This document shows positions 25,186 through 34,116 of a stretch of 64,000 nt of DNA, in pieces (within the stretch, counting starts at the first letter, position 1; each line of letters begins with the position of its first letter). The DNA is taken from NCBI GenBank assembly GCA_965662265.1, contig CBFIGX010000001.1, positions 1 to 64,000 of the forward strand. The letters are read 5' to 3'. The position numbers and the translations under genes were made by a program. Origin of the DNA: CBFIGX01 sp965662265 (GTDB lineage: Bacteria; Bacteroidota; Bacteroidia; Flavobacteriales; UBA7430). The notes beneath the pieces were generated by a model. The model saw only the letters and a list, made by a program, of their open reading frames with translations, was not told the DNA's origin and made no database searches.

Positions 25186-27209
25186 AATTCTTTATTCATC
25201 AATTTTTGCGCAATATCTACTTGAGTTGTAGGCATTTCACAAATTTTATTTTCACAGACAAAGATAAGCGTTTGACCTTTCTTATGTCTATTTTTGAGTA
25301 GTGGAAGTTTACTTTCTTTTAGCGAGCCCGCAATCAATTTGTTAGGCACATAAGCGGAATGAATTTCCGTTATGATTTTATGGGCCTCACTACCTACAAC
25401 TACCAACTCGTAAAATGGATAACAATAACATAATAATAAATTTAACCAATTGGAATATCCAGAGGGGTACTGTTGAACATCTCCCAAAACATTGTGCAGC
25501 ATTTGCCGAGAAATATCTTTCAAGTCGGATCTATTATAATGCTGACTTAATAAAAACAAATTCATTGCCATTGTAGAATTTGAGGCTGGAATCACATGAT
25601 CATTCAATTCAGTATTTCGAGCTATAAGTGCCTTGTCTTGGTCAGATGTAAAGAAAAACATTCCAGAAGAATGGTTATAAAAATGCTCCATAGCATAACT
25701 GGTTAATGAGTTGGCTTCTTTAAGCCAATTATCATTAAGCGTTGCTTCATAAAGCTTCAAAAAACTCTCTATTGTAAAAGCATAATCCTCCAGAAAACCA
25801 TTTACTGAAGGCTTCTTTGCTTTACAACAATGGTATAAACCACCATCATTTCTAAGTTGATTATTAAGAATAAATTTGGCATTTTTTACGGCTATTTGTA
25901 AAAAATGTTCCTCTCCAAATGTAAGAAACGCATTCGCGTAACCTGTAATCATCAATGCATTCCATGAGGTTAAGATTTTATCATCCAATCCGGGCTTCAC
26001 ACGTTTTTCCCTAACGGACATTAATTTGAGTTTAGATTTGGATATTCGATTTTGCAAATTCTTAACACTAATCTTATGTCTAATTGCCATTTCTTCATCC
26101 GTAAAATCTCTACATAAAATATAATGATTATTCTCCCAATAGCCTTTTTTATTTACATTATAATAATCAGCAAACAAGTAAAAATCTTCTTCAAGAACAT
26201 GCTCTAACTCATTCTTAGTCCATATATAAAATTTACCTTCTTCTTGTTCACTATCAGCATCAATAGCAGAATAAAATGCCCCTCCCGGTGAGGTTAACTC
26301 TCTAGACACAAAATTTAGTGTTTCATAAACCAATTCTTTATATACGGGATCTTTAAATTTCTGATAAGCCTCTGAGTACAGACTTACAATTTGGGCATTA
26401 TCATATAGCATCTTCTCAAAGTGTGGGACTTTCCAAATTTTATCTGTAGAATACCTGGTTATTCCCCCACCTAGGTGATCGTAGATTCCTCCGAAGGCAA
26501 TTTTATCTAGACTTAATTTGACATGTGCTAAAGCATGATCATTGGAACTAAGGTGGGCATATCTTAGTAGAAATTGATAATTATTTGGAAGAGGAAACTT
26601 AGGTGATCTATCAAGACCACCCTCTTCAGAGTCGAAGTATTCTGACCAAATTGCGTAAACCTTATCAATTTGTTTTTTATTAAACATTGCTGGTTCTTGT
26701 TTCATAGAGACAAGATCACTTTGCTGTATGCCCTGCATCAGTTTATCAGCATAATCAACTACTTTTTCGGGCTGTTCCTTATAGTAATTAGCTATAGAAT
26801 TTATTTGCGCAATCCACTCTTCTGTTCTAAAATATGTGCCTCCCCAAACAGGCCTTCCATCTGGCAAAAGAATACAGTTTAAGGGCCAACCACCCCTTCC
26901 AGTGATCAATTGAATTGCATTCATGTATATCTGATCAATATCGGGTCGTTCTTCTCTGTCAACCTTTATGGAAACAAATTTTTGATTCATTACTTCTGCA
27001 GCGTCTATATTTTCGAAGGTTTCATGTTCCATCACATGACACCAATGACAGGCGGAGTATCCTACGCTAACAATGATTAATTTATTCTCTTTTTTTGCTT
27101 TTTCGAGAGCCTGATCGCTCCAAGGATACCAATCCACGGGATTATGAGCGTGCTGAAGTAAATAAGGAGAATCCTCTTCTATGAGTCTATTGGTAAACTT
27201 ATGGTTCAT
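25182..27209 (-). CDS. yyaL: Thioredoxin-domain protein, YyaL/SSP411 family
   Basis: A 675-residue protein. The N-terminal thioredoxin-like domain (DUF255) starts NRLIEEDSPYLLQHAHNPVDWYPW and has the CxxC motif GYSACHWCHVM near residue 55. It is followed by a long alpha/alpha-barrel resembling N-acylglucosamine epimerases (FGGIYDHLGGGITRYSTD; KILTSWNALMITGYANA). Relatives occur in all domains of life, including human SPATA20. The reaction is not established. It is first in the six-gene operon ending with the cobalamin adenosyltransferase. Confidence 0.9.
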   Translation of the reverse strand: MNHKFTNRLIEEDSPYLLQHAHNPVDWYPWSDQALEKAKKENKLIIVSVGYSACHWCHVMEHETFENIDAAEVMNQKFVSIKVDREERPDIDQIYMNAIQLITGRGGWPLNCILLPDGRPVWGGTYFRTEEWIAQINSIANYYKEQPEKVVDYADKLMQGIQQSDLVSMKQEPAMFNKKQIDKVYAIWSEYFDSEEGGLDRSPKFPLPNNYQFLLRYAHLSSNDHALAHVKLSLDKIAFGGIYDHLGGGITRYSTDKIWKVPHFEKMLYDNAQIVSLYSEAYQKFKDPVYKELVYETLNFVSRELTSPGGAFYSAIDADSEQEEGKFYIWTKNELEHVLEEDFYLFADYYNVNKKGYWENNHYILCRDFTDEEMAIRHKISVKNLQNRISKSKLKLMSVREKRVKPGLDDKILTSWNALMITGYANAFLTFGEEHFLQIAVKNAKFILNNQLRNDGGLYHCCKAKKPSVNGFLEDYAFTIESFLKLYEATLNDNWLKEANSLTSYAMEHFYNHSSGMFFFTSDQDKALIARNTELNDHVIPASNSTMAMNLFLLSQHYNRSDLKDISRQMLHNVLGDVQQYPSGYSNWLNLLLCYCYPFYELVVVGSEAHKIITEIHSAYVPNKLIAGSLKESKLPLLKNRHKKGQTLIFVCENKICEMPTTQVDIAQKLMNKEL

Positions 27210-27362
27210 CTTACATTAATCTGTTGACGTTAGAGGTGCAACAAGATAAAGAATCGAATCGAAGTAATATTACAATTACTACAGGTCTATTAAATATTTA
27301 CATACATCATTAAAAATCCTTTAACAAGTCGTTCGAAGGTATTCATTTTATAGGTTTCTCAA

Positions 27363-27400
27363 TAAAAAAACCCTCATTATACCTTAAATACAATGAGGGT
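27363..27400 (-). terminator. Terminator after fabD
   Basis: A 12-bp stem (27389-27400 with 27370-27381, one G-U pair) with a 7-base loop, followed on the minus strand by a T run (complement of 27363-27369). Confidence 0.85.
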
Positions 27401-27423
27401 GTGATATATAAACAACGGAGTGA

Positions 27424-28305
27424 TTACAACTCTGCCGATTCTGTTAGCATGTTACGATCTACTTTTTTGACTAAGCCTTGAAGTACTTTCCCTGGACCAA
27501 CTTCTGTAAAACTAGAGGCTCCGTCAGCAATCATTTGCTGCATAGTTTGCGTCCAACGGACGGGAGCAGTTAGCTGAGCTACTAGATTTTTTTTAATCTC
27601 TTCTGGATCTATAATCGCTGAAGCAGTTACATTTTGATAAACTGGACAAATAGGTGGATTGAAATTAGTAGCTTGAATTGCCTTCGCAAGTTCAGTTCTC
27701 GCAGGTTCCATTAAAGGTGAGTGAAAGGCCCCACCTACAGGAAGCACCAGTGCTCTTCTTGCCCCAGCTTCTTTGAGCATTTCACAGGCTTGATGAACAG
27801 CATCCAAAGCACCAGAAATTACCAACTGACCAGGACAGTTGTAGTTAGCAGCAACAACTACACCATTTACTTTAGTGCATATATCTTCGACCATTTCATT
27901 TTCCAACCCAAGAATAGCAGCCATAGTAGAAGGTTCTGACTCACATGCCGATTGCATTGCCAAAGCTCTTTTCGAGACTAGCCTCAAACCATCTTCAAAA
28001 GCTAAAACTCCTGCTGCTGTAAGTGCAGAAATCTCTCCTAACGAATGTCCTGCAACCATTTCTGGTTTAAAGCTACCACCTAACATTTTAGCTAGAATTG
28101 TGGAGTGTAAAAAAATAGCCGGTTGAGTAACCTTTGTTTGTTTCAGCTCTTCTGCCTGTCCATCAAACATAACATCTGTAATTCTGAAACCTAAGATATC
28201 ATTCGCATTTTCAAATAATGCTTTAGCATCTTCTAAGCCCTCGTATAGATCTTTACCCATTCCTGTAAATTGAGCTCCTTGACCTGGGAAAACGTATGCT
28301 TTCAT
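27424..28305 (-). CDS. fabD: Malonyl-CoA:ACP transacylase
   Basis: Loads malonyl groups onto acyl carrier protein for fatty acid elongation (EC 2.3.1.39). The 293 residues start with AYVFPGQGAQFTGMG. The nucleophile is Ser88 in GHSLGE, and the catalytic His lies in VGGAFHSPLM near residue 195. GPGKVLQGL sits near the C-terminus. It lies 39 bases after folE on the same strand, without a terminator between, so it may be read from the queD promoter. It ends with a terminator at 27363-27400. Confidence 0.97.
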   Translation of the reverse strand: MKAYVFPGQGAQFTGMGKDLYEGLEDAKALFENANDILGFRITDVMFDGQAEELKQTKVTQPAIFLHSTILAKMLGGSFKPEMVAGHSLGEISALTAAGVLAFEDGLRLVSKRALAMQSACESEPSTMAAILGLENEMVEDICTKVNGVVVAANYNCPGQLVISGALDAVHQACEMLKEAGARRALVLPVGGAFHSPLMEPARTELAKAIQATNFNPPICPVYQNVTASAIIDPEEIKKNLVAQLTAPVRWTQTMQQMIADGASSFTEVGPGKVLQGLVKKVDRNMLTESAEL

Positions 28306-28344
28306 ATTTTAAAAATTTGTTGTTTTATTGTGTATTATGTCCTA

Positions 28345-28944
28345 TTATTTACTGAGCCCTTTTACCAAATTCATAAACTCTTGTCGAGTAATGTCCTCCT
28401 CCATAAAAGCTCCTGAAAATGCGGAAGTAATGGTAAAAGAGTTTTGTTTTTGAACACCTCGCATTTGCATACAAAGATGTTGAGCTTCAATAGCAACAGC
28501 GACGCCTTGAGGCTTAAGTGTTTCTTGGACACAGTCTCGGATTTCATCAGTAAGCCGCTCTTGAACTTGTAATCTTCTGGAAAAAGCATCTACCAGGCGA
28601 GGAAACTTACTTAATCCAACAATATGTCCATTGGGAATATAAGCAATATGACACTTCCCAAAAAATGGCAACATATGATGTTCACACAAAGAATACAACT
28701 CAATATCTTTTACTATTACCATTTCATCATACTCTTCGGTAAACATAGCAGATTTTAATATCTCGGCTGGATTTTGATCGTAACCTTGAGTAAGGAACTG
28801 CATGGCTTTTGCTACTCTCTCTGGAGTTTTCAACAAGCCTTCGCGATCTGGATTCTCGCCAATTAGTTGTAGGACCTCTTTATAATGTTCAGATAAATTA
28901 TCTGTGCATTCGTCATCGTATTCTTCAATCTTTCTATATGCCAT
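28345..28944 (-). CDS. folE: GTP cyclohydrolase I
   Basis: Converts GTP to dihydroneopterin triphosphate, the entry step to folate and to QueD products (EC 3.5.4.16). I see the zinc and catalytic residues in YSLCEHHMLPFFGKCHIAY and EAQHLCMQMRGVQ, and the conserved GLSKFPRLVDAFSRRLQVQE. I chose ATG 28944 (MAYRKIEEYDD, 199 residues). It follows the queD stop by one base and has a GGAG about 10 bases upstream. The longer frame from 28968 would overlap queD by 23 bases. Confidence 0.95.
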   Translation of the reverse strand: MAYRKIEEYDDECTDNLSEHYKEVLQLIGENPDREGLLKTPERVAKAMQFLTQGYDQNPAEILKSAMFTEEYDEMVIVKDIELYSLCEHHMLPFFGKCHIAYIPNGHIVGLSKFPRLVDAFSRRLQVQERLTDEIRDCVQETLKPQGVAVAIEAQHLCMQMRGVQKQNSFTITSAFSGAFMEEDITRQEFMNLVKGLSK

Positions 28945-28945
28945 C

Positions 28946-29359
28946 TTATTCTCCGAAATATTCAACAAAGTTATTTTCTGTTTCTAGGATTTTAACACAG
29001 TGTAATTTACAACCCATTTGGGCTACATCTTGTTCCAACTGCTTCCATATTTCAATTGCCAACACTTCAGTAGATGCCATTTTACCTCGCATAAAATCAA
29101 CATCTAAATTAATGTTTTTGTGGTCAATCTTATCAATAACCTTTGTCTTGATGAGTGGACTCAAATCTTTCAAATTCACAACAAAACCTGTATCAGGATT
29201 TAACTTCCCTTTTACCGTTACATACAATACAAAATTGTGCCCGTGCCAATTGGGATTAGAACAAGATCCAAAGACCTCTGTATTCTTAGTATGATCCCAA
29301 TCTTCTCGGCTCAACTTATGTGCAGCACAAAAGCGTTCTCTTCTTGTTATATAAACCAT
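28946..29359 (-). CDS. queD: 6-carboxytetrahydropterin synthase / PTPS family
   Basis: A 137-residue enzyme of the 6-pyruvoyl-tetrahydropterin synthase fold. It probably makes 6-carboxy-tetrahydropterin for queuosine synthesis from the FolE product. Zinc ligands are the His of CAAHKLS and the HGH of NPNWHGHNF. The catalytic Cys is in FGSCSNPNWHGH. I start at ATG 29359 (MVYITRRERF). The longer frame (to 29488) runs through a perfect -7 box at 29382-29389. It is followed by folE after one base, so substrate supply and use are coupled in one transcript. Confidence 0.9.
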   Translation of the reverse strand: MVYITRRERFCAAHKLSREDWDHTKNTEVFGSCSNPNWHGHNFVLYVTVKGKLNPDTGFVVNLKDLSPLIKTKVIDKIDHKNINLDVDFMRGKMASTEVLAIEIWKQLEQDVAQMGCKLHCVKILETENNFVEYFGE

Positions 29360-29381
29360 TTTACATGTAGTTTTAACCTGG

Positions 29382-29389
29382 CAAATATA
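29382..29389 (-). promoter_or_regulatory. -7 box for queD-folE(-fabD)
   Basis: TATATTTG on the minus strand fits TAnnTTTG and lies 22 bases before the queD ATG. Confidence 0.6.
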
Positions 29390-29530
29390 AGTTTTTTGCT
29401 CAATGATACACCTTAAGGATAAAGAGCTTTTATAAGAAAATAGATATCGTACATCTTTACCAAAACTAAACAGCAATAATTTTCGCAAACATGTATAAAT
29501 TTTGAAGATGGAACACCTTATCTTTGAGTG

Positions 29531-30193
29531 ATGAAAAGTTTAATTGTAGCGGCAACACTTTTAGAGGTAAAACCTTTAATTGACAACGCAAAGAAGCTAG
29601 AACAGGTTAACCCTAAGCTGGCCAGGTACCTAATTAGAGATAAAGAATTTTATTTACTCTGCACAGGTGTGGGTATGGTAGCAACTGCATTTCATTTAGG
29701 CAATACATTAGCAAACAATTCTTACAATTATGTTATCAATGTTGGCATAGCAGGGTCTTTCGATAAAAACCTCTCTATAGGTGATGTTGTTGAGATTACT
29801 CAAGATGAACTTCCTGAAATGGGTGCTGAAAATGGAGCTCACTTTCTTTCTTTATTAGACTTAAAGCTAGTTCAAGAAAATGAATTTCCTTTTGAATCTG
29901 GAGTACTTAAAAATAAGCAAACTTTATGGAAACTAAATTACCCTAAAGTTAAAGCTATTACAGTAAACAAGATACACGGGAATGATTCCAGTATTAATAA
30001 TACCCTTAAAAGATTTAAGCCTCAAATAGAAAGTATGGAAGGAGCTGCTTTTTTCTATGCTTGCCATTCTGCATGTGTACCATGTTTACAAATTAGATCT
30101 ATCTCTAATTATGTTGAAAAAAGAAATAAAGAGTCGTGGAATATACCTTTAGCTATAGAAGCCATAAATAAAGAAATCATAAATCTAATCTGA
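29531..30193 (+). CDS. mqnB: Futalosine hydrolase
   Basis: Removes hypoxanthine from futalosine to give dehypoxanthinyl futalosine, in the alternative (futalosine) menaquinone route. It is a 220-residue nucleoside-phosphorylase-fold protein. Visible are VAATLLEVKPLID at the start, CTGVGMVATAF, the INVGIAGSFDKNLSIGDVV segment and ESMEGAAFFYACH near the C-terminus. ATG 29531 is chosen over the adjoining GTG 29528. It overlaps mqnD by one base (TGATG), so the pair is coupled. Nucleoside-type hydrolases such as MTAN share the fold, but the mqnD neighbour supports this assignment. Confidence 0.9.
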   Translation: MKSLIVAATLLEVKPLIDNAKKLEQVNPKLARYLIRDKEFYLLCTGVGMVATAFHLGNTLANNSYNYVINVGIAGSFDKNLSIGDVVEITQDELPEMGAENGAHFLSLLDLKLVQENEFPFESGVLKNKQTLWKLNYPKVKAITVNKIHGNDSSINNTLKRFKPQIESMEGAAFFYACHSACVPCLQIRSISNYVEKRNKESWNIPLAIEAINKEIINLI

Positions 30194-31020
30194 TGAGTAA
30201 GCTAAGCCTTGGGTTTTCTCCATGTCCAAATGACACTTTTATTTTTGACGCCTTGGTGCACTCTAAAATTGACACAGAGGGCTTGGAGTTTAAGGTATGT
30301 ATAGCAGATGTTGAAGAGTTAAACCAAAAGGCTATGCGTGGCGAATTGGATATTACCAAGCTCAGTTACCATGCCTTTCTTCATACGATAGAGCGATATA
30401 TTATGTTGGATTCTGGGTCTGCTTTAGGAAACAATTGTGGACCATTACTTATAAAAAACCAAGGAGATCCAAATCCATCTGAGCATGATTTAATAGCTAT
30501 TCCAGGGAAATTTACTACAGCTAACTTCTTACTGAACTTCGCCTATCCTAGGCTGAAAAACAAAACAGAATTTTTATTTTCTGAAATAGAAAAAGGCATC
30601 AAAGCCAATCAAGTAAAAGCAGGCGTAATCATCCATGAAAATCGATTTACCTATGCTCAGAGAGGTTTTGAAAAAGTGAAAGATCTTGGAGAGTATTGGG
30701 AAGGAAATACAGGAATGCCGATTCCTTTGGGTGGAATTGGAATAAAGAGAACTATAGACTTAGATATTCAGCTGAAAATACAAAAACTGATTCGTAAAAG
30801 CATAGAATATGCTTTTAACAATCCTAATTCTTGTAAAGAGTTTGTTCGTTTTAATGCACAAGAAATGAGCACAGAGGTCATGCAAAAACATATTAAACTT
30901 TATGTGAATGATTTTAGTCTTTCTTTAGGAAAAGAAGGAAAGAATGCGGTAAAACAAATGTATGATTTCTCAATAGAGAATGGTTTAATCGAAGCATCAA
31001 ATCTAAAACTATTTCTCTAA
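30193..31020 (+). CDS. mqnD: 1,4-dihydroxy-6-naphthoate synthase
   Basis: Turns cyclic dehypoxanthinyl futalosine into 1,4-dihydroxy-6-naphthoate, the last dedicated ring step of futalosine menaquinone synthesis. The 275 residues have a periplasmic-binding-protein-like fold. They begin SLGFSPCPNDTFIFDALVH, a very characteristic MqnD start, followed by DVEELNQKAMRGELDITKLSYHAF. The site GNNCGPLL and the PIPLGGIGIKR segment are conserved in the family. It is coupled to mqnB. Confidence 0.95.
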   Translation: MSKLSLGFSPCPNDTFIFDALVHSKIDTEGLEFKVCIADVEELNQKAMRGELDITKLSYHAFLHTIERYIMLDSGSALGNNCGPLLIKNQGDPNPSEHDLIAIPGKFTTANFLLNFAYPRLKNKTEFLFSEIEKGIKANQVKAGVIIHENRFTYAQRGFEKVKDLGEYWEGNTGMPIPLGGIGIKRTIDLDIQLKIQKLIRKSIEYAFNNPNSCKEFVRFNAQEMSTEVMQKHIKLYVNDFSLSLGKEGKNAVKQMYDFSIENGLIEASNLKLFL

Positions 31021-31022
31021 TT

Positions 31023-32081
31023 TTACTTTCCGTATTGCTTTTGATAATAATCTTTATAAATTCCTGAAGTAACATTATTCATCCATGCTTCATTTTCTAG
31101 GTACCAATCTATCGTTTTAGAAAGTCCTTCTTTAAAATCTACGCTAGGCTTCCAGTCCAACTCATTACAAAGCTTAGATGCATCAATGGCATAGCGCTTA
31201 TCGTGTCCAGGTCTATCTTTCACAAAGGTGATTAACTTAGCTGAGCTTCCTTTTTTTCGATTAAGTTTTTCATCCATAAGCTGGCATAACAACCTAATAA
31301 GATCAATATTCGTCCATTCGTTTAGGCCACCAATATTATAGGTGTCGCCAACTTTTCCCTTATGAAAGATGATATCAATAGCTGAAACATGATCTAACAC
31401 GTAAAGCCAATCTCTCGTATAGTGACCATTTCCATAAACAGGTAGTGATTTGTTTTGAACAATATTATGAATAAACAGAGGTATTAGTTTCTCTGGAAAT
31501 TGATTGGCTCCATAATTGTTAGAGCAATTAGAAATTACTAATGGAAGTCCGTATGTGTTTCCATAAGCACGTACAAAATGATCTGAACTTGCTTTAGAAG
31601 AAGAATACGGCGAACGCGGATCATAGGAAGTAGATTCCGTAAACAAGCCTGTTTCACCTAAAGAGCCATACACTTCATCAGTAGAAACATGGTAAAATAG
31701 TTTGCCTTCATAATTTTCCTGCCAAGCATTTTTAGCAGCATTAAGTAAATTAACTGTCCCTAATATATTGGTGCGAATAAAGGCCATTGGGTCTTCTATT
31801 GATCGATCTACATGAGACTCAGCAGCTAGATGTATGACACCTGTAAACTTATGCTTATCAAACAAGTCTTTTACTAATTGCTCCTCACAAATATCCCCTT
31901 TAATAAAAGTGTAGTTTGATTCTCCTTGGATATCCTTAATGTTCTCTAGATTACCCGCATAAGTAAGCAGATCTAAATTAACAAAGTTGTAGTTAGGGTA
32001 CTTTAAAACCATTAATCGCAATAAATGAGATCCTATAAACCCGGCCGCTCCGGTAATAAGTATATTTTTATTGTTATGCAT
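31023..32081 (-). CDS. rfbB: dTDP-glucose 4,6-dehydratase
   Basis: Makes dTDP-4-keto-6-deoxyglucose for O-antigen or exopolysaccharide sugars such as rhamnose (EC 4.2.1.46). The 352 residues form an extended SDR with NAD motif TGAAGFIG at 10-17, HLAAESHVDRS, STDEVYGSLGE and the catalytic PYSSSKASSDHF (YxxxK). NCSNNYGANQFPEKLIP and the YNIGG segment are typical of RfbB/RmlB. The other rml genes are not in the window. It converges with mqnD, with only 2 bases between. Confidence 0.96.
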   Translation of the reverse strand: MHNNKNILITGAAGFIGSHLLRLMVLKYPNYNFVNLDLLTYAGNLENIKDIQGESNYTFIKGDICEEQLVKDLFDKHKFTGVIHLAAESHVDRSIEDPMAFIRTNILGTVNLLNAAKNAWQENYEGKLFYHVSTDEVYGSLGETGLFTESTSYDPRSPYSSSKASSDHFVRAYGNTYGLPLVISNCSNNYGANQFPEKLIPLFIHNIVQNKSLPVYGNGHYTRDWLYVLDHVSAIDIIFHKGKVGDTYNIGGLNEWTNIDLIRLLCQLMDEKLNRKKGSSAKLITFVKDRPGHDKRYAIDASKLCNELDWKPSVDFKEGLSKTIDWYLENEAWMNNVTSGIYKDYYQKQYGK

Positions 32082-32127
32082 AAACTATATTGATTATTAT
32101 TTAAAAGTATAAATTCTATTTTAATTC

Positions 32128-33870
32128 TTAATCGTAAAAATTCCATATCAAACTCATACGAAACTGACCTTGATAAAGAGGATAAGGTTTCAAAATATAT
32201 TGATTACCATCCCATAAAGAATTCAAATGTTCATAACACATAAACACCTTTACAGTATTTATTTTGAAATTTATAAAGACATCCCATTTTTGGCTTGCTT
32301 CGGTCATCAAGTTAGAGTCACTGTAAATACTCCCAAGAAGAGGAGAATAACCCATCCCAGCATGCCTAGATCTATAAATGGTATTTACACCGATCTGAAC
32401 TTGTGTAGCCCTCTTGAATAGATTTCCTTGCCAATATAGTTTCTGATGTAACAACAATTTTGCAATTGGCATAGCTATATTAGAACTATTTTGAAATACA
32501 ATATCACCATTCAAATGCCAATTTTTTATTGCAAACTTATGTTTAAAGCGTGCTTGGTAGAGTTGTAAATCGTTTAAAACACTGCTGATGCACTCATTAT
32601 TGAAATACACATAGTTTTCTATATTGGTATATGACTGTTCAAAGGATGCGTACTCTCCAAAATCCATTTGCCAACTAACAGATTGCTCAACACTCTTTTT
32701 AAAACTATTATCTGCTCCACTAGAAGATAATGAGTAAAATAAGTTATTCGCATTCTGAAGAATCCAATTATGATTTTTCTTCTCGTATGCAAATTTAATA
32801 TGGTGATCTAGGCCTAATAAATAAAGTGATTGCTCGAAGAATGTTACAAAAACTCTATCGTCTTGAGCACTTAGCTCATAAGTTACATGAAACATATTTT
32901 TTAAATCTTCAGAATTTAAGGTCGCCGATCCCAAAAGTTGCTTTTGTTTTGAATTATTAACAGAAAAAGCCTGATGACTTAAGCCTATACATAGGTTTTT
33001 AGATTTTTTAAATTCTTGATACCAACTTAATGTGTGTTTATTGCTTATTGTAGTTACCATGGCATCAGACATAGAATCTAAACGCTCTGGATAGAACATA
33101 ACATCATCATGCAAACCCTCATAAAACATAGAGTCTTGAGCTAAGTTTAAAGTATATGTCAGTTTGGAGCTATTAGACGGTTCATAATGGTGCCTCCATG
33201 TTAAATCCTTATGCTTTGTTAAGGATTTTAGATTAGGCCAATGTACTGGAAGAAGTTCCCAGTTTGATTCAACACCTGAACTAAACAAGCTATCATTACT
33301 TATTCCCCCATTCCATTCGGAGTCGTTTTTAAGGGTACGAACACGCCAGTCAGAATAGTAACTTATTTTGGGATGATGATATGTGCCTCTAAATTTAAAT
33401 TTAGTGTATTTATTTTTTTCATGAAACATGAAGCCCAAAGAAGTTAACCTATCGTAATCTATCTCTAAAGCCCCACTTTTATAACGCCTTTTATGAATAA
33501 AGTTTACTCGTTGTCCTTCGTTAAATGTAGGCCTGTAAACTATTTTAGTATGAGGGTATGTTTGATTGTAAATGAGCTTCGAGTACACATCTTCGTCTAA
33601 AAAATTGGAGCTAAAATCTCCATACGAAATATCTGTAGTAGAATTTGTACGAACATACCACGTTAGCAATGGAATTCCTTCATTCGTGAGGCTAGACTTC
33701 TCTAGTAGATTAAACCCGAAGAGGAGATGTTGATCATTATTAGAAAAATTGTTGTGTTTTTTTTGATACGAAAGACTATCAATGGCTTTAGGAGTACTTT
33801 TATTATCTTCCTGTGCCTGAAGATCAAACAAGAAAAATACAAGCATAACTGAAAGCTTAAATAATTTCAT
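32128..33870 (-). CDS. Putative porin (Porin_10-like outer-membrane barrel)
   Basis: A 580-residue protein with signal peptide MKLFKLSVMLVFFLFDLQAQ. The rest is dominated by alternating aromatic beta strands, for example NWHLNGDIVFQNSS and KWDVFINFKINTVKVFMCYEHLN. It ends FRMSLIWNFYD, a C-terminal barrel strand. The GVNTIYRSRHAGMGYSPLLGSIY segment and the final YPLYQGQFR pattern are those I associate with the Bacteroidota Porin_10 family. Substrate unknown. Confidence 0.8.
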   Translation of the reverse strand: MKLFKLSVMLVFFLFDLQAQEDNKSTPKAIDSLSYQKKHNNFSNNDQHLLFGFNLLEKSSLTNEGIPLLTWYVRTNSTTDISYGDFSSNFLDEDVYSKLIYNQTYPHTKIVYRPTFNEGQRVNFIHKRRYKSGALEIDYDRLTSLGFMFHEKNKYTKFKFRGTYHHPKISYYSDWRVRTLKNDSEWNGGISNDSLFSSGVESNWELLPVHWPNLKSLTKHKDLTWRHHYEPSNSSKLTYTLNLAQDSMFYEGLHDDVMFYPERLDSMSDAMVTTISNKHTLSWYQEFKKSKNLCIGLSHQAFSVNNSKQKQLLGSATLNSEDLKNMFHVTYELSAQDDRVFVTFFEQSLYLLGLDHHIKFAYEKKNHNWILQNANNLFYSLSSSGADNSFKKSVEQSVSWQMDFGEYASFEQSYTNIENYVYFNNECISSVLNDLQLYQARFKHKFAIKNWHLNGDIVFQNSSNIAMPIAKLLLHQKLYWQGNLFKRATQVQIGVNTIYRSRHAGMGYSPLLGSIYSDSNLMTEASQKWDVFINFKINTVKVFMCYEHLNSLWDGNQYILKPYPLYQGQFRMSLIWNFYD

Positions 33871-34076
33871 TCGGTAAAGTTATAAGTAATAAGTTGAAGA
33901 ATAAAAATTCGCACTAAAAATTAGGTTTTCAAAACTCCTGGACGCTAGAGTTATAAATTTAATCTACTAAACAACACTTTTTTTAAATGTCAAATTTGTG
34001 GAATTATAAATAGTAAATAATTTATAACGTCAAGCAACCGATAGACTCATAACACATAAAGTTTTTAATTTAATAC

Positions 34077-34102
34077 AAAAAGCCACCTGTAGGTGGCTTT
34101 TT
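34077..34102 (-). terminator. Terminator after M20 dipeptidase gene
   Basis: A 12-bp perfect stem (34091-34102 with 34077-34088) and a 2-base spacer, with an A/T-rich arm supplying the U-tract on the minus strand. It lies 14 bases beyond the stop. Confidence 0.85.
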
Positions 34103-34116
34103 ATTAATCTCATTAT

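Noticed and set aside
28371..28589. 72-codon frame on the minus strand inside folE
   Set aside because: It is an alternative frame of folE with no start context and no recognisable family.
29360..29488. N-terminal extension of queD by 43 residues
   Set aside because: It runs through a perfect -7 box, and the extension has no family similarity that I can see.
32227..32421. 64-codon plus-strand frame inside the porin gene
   Set aside because: It is an antisense shadow of the Porin_10-like gene with no supporting signal.
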